64,000 bases of DNA from Sulfuriflexus mobilis (lineage in GTDB: Bacteria > Pseudomonadota > Gammaproteobacteria > AKS1). The position numbers were made by a program, and so were the translations under genes. This document shows, piece after piece, positions 62,754 through 64,000 of the stretch. Position 1 is the first letter of the stretch. Every line of letters starts with the position of its first letter. The notes beneath the pieces are model-generated. The model was given only the letters and a program-made list of their open reading frames with translations, was not told the origin of the DNA and ran no database searches. Location: positions 1,178,001 to 1,242,000 of the forward strand of contig NZ_AP018725.1 in assembly GCF_003967195.1 (NCBI RefSeq), written 5' to 3'.

Positions 62754-63809
62754 TTAATAGTGCTTCTGCGGTGGAATGCGATCGGACTGATACTTGGTGT
62801 CCTCGGGTTGTTTATGCTTTTTGTTGTATGCCACGGTGCGGGGGCTATTTTCCGGCAACTGGAAATGCATGCTGGTATTGCCGCTCCAGACATCGATAAA
62901 TTGCCAGCCGGTGGCATCCCGCTCGAAGAAGGGGTCGGCGCGGTTCATCTCCACTGTTAGTTTTGGCAACTGACTGGGTGCCTGACTGTAAGTAGAGGGG
63001 TACGGCCAGGGCCAGGCCGTAGCCATCACCGAATGGAAGCTGATGTTACCGATCTGGTTGTACTGGATCTGGTGCACGTGACCGTAGAACACATTCACCT
63101 TCTTGAAAGGCTTCAGAATGGCCTGGATCTGCTCGGCATCATCGGTCCAGAAGTTCCAGCCCTTGTAGATCTTTTGCAAGGGTGAATGCGAGAGTACCAC
63201 CAGGGGGGTATCCTTACTGACCTTGGCGAGATCATTTTTAAGCCAGGCACGTTGTGCAGCACCGACCATGAAGGGTGAACCAAGAGGATTGTCGAGTCCG
63301 GCCATCACACCCATGCGTTCCTCGCCACTCGACCACTTGTTGGTCCATTTTTCATCGACGATGATGCTGTTTAGTACTACGAAGTGCACGCCCTTGTGGT
63401 CAAAGCTGTACCACTGCGGCCCGAGTTGTGATTCCCAATACTGACCCAGGTCCAGGTAGTAATCATGTTCACCCATAACGTAGTGGACTTTGTGTTTGCA
63501 GGCCGACATGATCTCCAGCCCATGGTCGATTTCCGGCTTGCTGCCAAGCTGTGCCAGGTCACCCCCATAGATCACAAAGTCAGGTTTTGGGTCCATCAGG
63601 TTGCACTCGGCCACGGCACGGACCAGGCCACGGTCAAAATTGCGGACAAATTTGTTACCCTTGATTTGCTGGATATGGGAATCAGAGATATAGGCAAAAG
63701 TGAAATTTTCGTGTTTGCTTTTACCAAAGGCGACTTCCACCAGACTAATGGGAAGTACACTACCTGCCAGGAGTGCACCGGCACTTTTTAGAAAATTACG
63801 ACGTTCCAT
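62754..63809 (-). CDS. Tat-exported metallophosphoesterase
   Basis: 351 residues. The N-terminus MERRNFLKSAGALLAGSVLP is a Tat-type signal, so the folded, metal-loaded enzyme is exported. Motifs: YISDSHIQQI, VIYGGDLAQLG, VMGEHDYYLD, VLSHSPLQ and FYGHVHQIQYN. The Asn-His of the usual GNHD is Glu-His here (GEHD). Substrate unknown. It sits between two c-type cytochrome genes (15-20 bases away on each side) in one operon, which suggests a link to periplasmic electron transfer. Confidence 0.85.
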   Translation of the reverse strand: MERRNFLKSAGALLAGSVLPISLVEVAFGKSKHENFTFAYISDSHIQQIKGNKFVRNFDRGLVRAVAECNLMDPKPDFVIYGGDLAQLGSKPEIDHGLEIMSACKHKVHYVMGEHDYYLDLGQYWESQLGPQWYSFDHKGVHFVVLNSIIVDEKWTNKWSSGEERMGVMAGLDNPLGSPFMVGAAQRAWLKNDLAKVSKDTPLVVLSHSPLQKIYKGWNFWTDDAEQIQAILKPFKKVNVFYGHVHQIQYNQIGNISFHSVMATAWPWPYPSTYSQAPSQLPKLTVEMNRADPFFERDATGWQFIDVWSGNTSMHFQLPENSPRTVAYNKKHKQPEDTKYQSDRIPPQKHY

Positions 63810-63824
63810 AATGTGTACCTCCGT

Positions 63825-64000
63825 TTACTTGTATTCAGGACTGGTGAGCGCTTCCATGAAGGCAACCAGATCGTCCATTTGCTCATCACTCAGGTCCAGA
63901 GGACGGATCCCGCCACTCTGGAAATCAAAGGTGGGATCACTTTCCTTTACACGCCCGCCATTGTTATAGAACTTGACTACGTCAAGCAGTGATTCAAGAC
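63825..64000 (-). CDS. C-terminal end of a diheme cytochrome c peroxidase-like protein (partial)
   Basis: The frame enters from beyond base 64000 and stops at 63825-63827, giving 58 residues. The text VVKFYNNGGR and DLSDEQMDDLVAFMEALT is typical of the C-terminus of MauG/cytochrome c peroxidase proteins (FYNRGG ... PL.LS..E..DL.AFL..LT). Haem motifs lie outside the window. It is the gene upstream of the Tat phosphoesterase in the same direction, 15 bases apart. Confidence 0.72.
   Translation of the reverse strand, partial: LESLLDVVKFYNNGGRVKESDPTFDFQSGGIRPLDLSDEQMDDLVAFMEALTSPEYK

Overview
The window looks like chromosomal DNA of a Gram-negative bacterium, most likely a gammaproteobacterium. 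It encodes lipoproteins, Tat substrates, an Mla-type periplasmic protein and c-type cytochromes. It also carries a set of housekeeping and family genes typical of that class (HrpA, RhlE, PpnN, GpmI, YajD, VF530, DUF5062, ChaB, FrmA/FrmB). The species cannot be named from the sequence. I see no rRNA, tRNA, CRISPR array, prophage or intact transposase. Gene ends are littered with short GGGGTCAGA / AATAGGGGACAG-type palindromic repeats that resemble REP elements.

Layout. 1-5.1 kb: the 3' end of a probable metallophosphoesterase, an exported phosphatidylserine-decarboxylase-like enzyme, an exported sphingomyelinase-like phosphodiesterase, a Tat-exported aldo/keto reductase and a DUF6064 membrane protein. 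5.1-15.4 kb: an accessory stretch of exported proteins of mostly unknown function: a beta-propeller membrane protein, a Cys-rich secreted protein, a 1270-residue multidomain secreted protein followed by a lipoprotein, and a zinc phospholipase C-like protein. 15.6-25.8 kb: hrpA, a DUF1540 protein, a decayed gene, a GGDEF cyclase, a CPA1 antiporter, ppnN and an ETHE1-like sulfur dioxygenase. 26-32.3 kb: MlaC-like protein, a broken duplicate of an RNA methyltransferase gene, a lipoprotein, an MFS carrier, the intact methyltransferase, a DnaQ-like exonuclease, a SUMF1-domain protein coupled to an ndh remnant, and a small ORF. 32.7-44.8 kb: gpmI, chaB-like, a ComEC-like MBL hydrolase with an unknown partner, a membrane metallophosphoesterase, an alpha/beta hydrolase divergent from a CGNR regulator, a GH13 enzyme, a retropepsin-like protein, an MBL hydrolase, a VTT membrane protein and an allene-oxide-cyclase-like lipoprotein. 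45-46.8 kb: a hipBA module with four operator-like sites. 46.9-56.5 kb: mostly core genes, including a formaldehyde-detoxification pair. 56.5-64 kb: exported hydrolases, a His/Arg-rich lipoprotein, a CDF transporter, and a run of Tat phosphoesterase and c-type cytochromes that leaves the window.

How genes work together. FrmA and FrmB form the glutathione-dependent formaldehyde pathway, followed by a GTGA-coupled HNH protein. HipB probably represses its own operon through TAGCC-N8-GGCTA-like sites, built like the operators of E. coli hipBA. The CGNR regulator and the divergent alpha/beta hydrolase share an intergenic region with three ACTAACC-type sites. The terminal phosphoesterase and cytochromes form a probable periplasmic operon. 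The window is unusually rich in MBL-fold proteins (five) and calcineurin-like phosphoesterases (three plus one probable partial). The best candidates for undescribed biology are the exported lipid-enzyme-like cluster at the start, the 9.6-15.4 kb secreted cluster, the two-gene MBL module at 34.6-36.1 kb and the phosphoesterase-cytochrome operon.
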